A DNA stretch of 43,786 nt. It comes from an uncultured Chitinophagales bacterium. Its GTDB lineage: Bacteria; Bacteroidota; Bacteroidia; Chitinophagales; Chitinophagaceae. Of the stretch, positions 43,050 through 43,786 are shown one piece after another. The notes beneath the pieces were generated by a model that was not told the origin of the DNA, did no database searches, and saw only the letters and a program-made list of their open reading frames with translations. The stretch's first letter is position 1; each line of letters starts with the position of its first letter. Position numbers and translations under genes: made by a program. Location: NCBI GenBank assembly GCA_946886475.1, contig CAMPIQ010000013.1, positions 1 through 43,786 on the forward strand. Direction: 5' to 3'.

Positions 43050-43517
43050 ATGGCGGCAATTTTGAATATTGACAAATTAGATCTGAAGATCATCCAGCAA
43101 TTAATGCAGGATGCCAGCATGTCCTATGCGGAAATGGGAAAAAAATTGTTTGTTTCTGCAGGCACCATTCACGTACGTATTAAAAAAATGCAGGAATCGG
43201 GTATCATAAGCGGCATGAAATACCAGGTGGATCTTAAAAAAATGGGATACGATGTGATCGCATTCATTGGTATCTACCTTGAAAAAAGTTCTTTGTATGA
43301 TACTGTGGCCAGAGAGCTGAAAAAAATTCCCGAGATCGTACGCATGAATTATACTACAGGCAATTACAGCATTTTCGCAGAGATCGTGTGCAGGGATATT
43401 GGTCAACTTCGTGCTATATTACACGACGAACTGCAAAAAATAAAAGGCATTGAACGGACCGAGACCTTTATCTCATTGGAAGAAAGCCTGAACCGCAGTG
43501 TTACTGTAGCCCCATAG
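43050..43517 (+). CDS. Lrp/AsnC family transcriptional regulator
   Basis: The 155-residue protein has the Lrp/AsnC plan. The N-terminal helix-turn-helix is LDLKIIQQLMQDASMSYAEMGKKL, quoted as LDLKIIQQLMQDAS, followed by VSAGTIHVRIKKMQESGII. The C-terminal RAM ligand-binding domain follows (about 72-145; YDVIAFIGIYLEKS, RMNYTTGNYSIFAEIVC). Such proteins bind an amino acid or other small ligand and regulate transcription as octamers or dimers. The ligand and targets cannot be read from the sequence. A palindrome just before the ATG and the divergent RNA promoter 75 bases upstream are the nearest possible targets. Confidence 0.92.
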   Translation: MAAILNIDKLDLKIIQQLMQDASMSYAEMGKKLFVSAGTIHVRIKKMQESGIISGMKYQVDLKKMGYDVIAFIGIYLEKSSLYDTVARELKKIPEIVRMNYTTGNYSIFAEIVCRDIGQLRAILHDELQKIKGIERTETFISLEESLNRSVTVAP

Positions 43518-43521
43518 AACG

Positions 43522-43786
43522 ATGAAATCTTTGTCATTTTTTAAAGGACTCTCCTGGCTGATCGTTTTAAATCTCCTGGTTAAACCTGTATGGATCTTTT
43601 TTATTGACCGCCAGGTGCAGAATATTGTGGGCCATGAATTATATGGTAAATACTTTGCGCTGCTTAATCTTTCCTACGTTCTTTATTTTCTTTCTGATGC
43701 AGGATTAAGTTCCATGCTTAACCAGAGGATGGCCTCCAGCAAAAGGATCAATATAAAACTTTTCATCGGCATTAAGTTATTTCTGA
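43522..43786 (+). CDS. Polysaccharide/oligosaccharide flippase, 5' part, cut by window edge
   Basis: The 88 codons from the ATG at 43522 run off the right edge. The translation MKSLSFFKGLSWLIVLNLLV opens with a hydrophobic helix. It continues with KPVWIFFIDRQVQNIVG, ELYGKYFALLNLSYVLYFLSD and AGLSSMLNQRMAS, in the manner of Wzx/MATE-like flippases, where 'G--YG-Y--L-N---' follows the first helix. The gene starts 4 bases after the AsnC stop. It probably exports lipid-linked glycan units across the inner membrane. Confidence 0.75.
   Translation, partial: MKSLSFFKGLSWLIVLNLLVKPVWIFFIDRQVQNIVGHELYGKYFALLNLSYVLYFLSDAGLSSMLNQRMASSKRINIKLFIGIKLFL

Noticed and set aside
1..43786. A defence island, CRISPR array, prophage or biosynthetic cluster.
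   Set aside because: No cas genes, repeats with spacers, integrase, transposase, toxin-antitoxin pair or large synthase is present. The content is mainly core metabolism and envelope genes.

Overview
The window looks like the chromosome of a Bacteroidota bacterium, most likely of the Chitinophagia type. The grounds are a type IX secretion C-terminal signal on a secreted esterase, a very large TonB-linked-type outer-membrane barrel, DUF2911, TIGR02757 and LON-domain stand-alone proteins, weak Shine-Dalgarno signals, several TTG starts, and -7 boxes of the Bacteroidota form TAnnTTTG. Nearly all of it is ordinary core and lineage-specific genome. I see no insertion sequence, phage, integron, tRNA array or CRISPR.

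Layout. 1-4.0 kb (minus): an outer-membrane protein cut by the left edge, CoaX, a LON-domain protein and an O-antigen-ligase-like membrane protein. 4.0-7.8 kb (plus): MeaB followed closely by a GT2 glycosyltransferase, a methyltransferase and a GT4 glycosyltransferase, a small surface-glycan set. 7.8-16 kb (mostly minus): a small Cys-containing membrane protein, a SanA-like protein, a DHFR/RibD-like reductase, a TMEM175-like channel with an upstream methyltransferase, an M48 lipoprotein protease, TypA/BipA, a flavin amine oxidase and a DUF2905 protein. 16-18.1 kb (plus): FabH and a diacylglycerol-kinase-like lipid kinase. 18.2-25 kb: a membrane-anchored patatin and heme A synthase (minus), RNase HII (plus), TsaC, KorB and a CMD/AhpD-like protein (minus). 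24.9-31 kb (plus): a c-type cytochrome, gnd and zwf translationally coupled to each other, then DUF2911 and AsnB.

31-43.8 kb: a PepSY-like periplasmic protein (minus); then on plus a cystathionine gamma-synthase/lyase, an exported alpha/beta hydrolase, a TraB/GumN-like protein and TIGR02757; the 929-residue outer-membrane barrel (minus); two small proteins; an FAD oxidoreductase carrying a Rieske domain (plus); a T9SS-exported esterase (minus); a 1.07 kb gap; an Lrp/AsnC regulator; and the start of a polysaccharide flippase cut by the right edge.

The most interesting part is the gap at 41976-43049. It holds what looks like a GC-rich structured non-coding RNA on the minus strand (about 42580-42940). 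It has a full-consensus Bacteroidota promoter (TTTG, 19 bases, TATTTTTG), a tRNA-type T arm near its 3' end and a strong intrinsic terminator. I could not match it to tmRNA, RNase P, SRP or 6S RNA by eye. Next to it is a decayed fragment resembling the N-terminus of a Fic protein.
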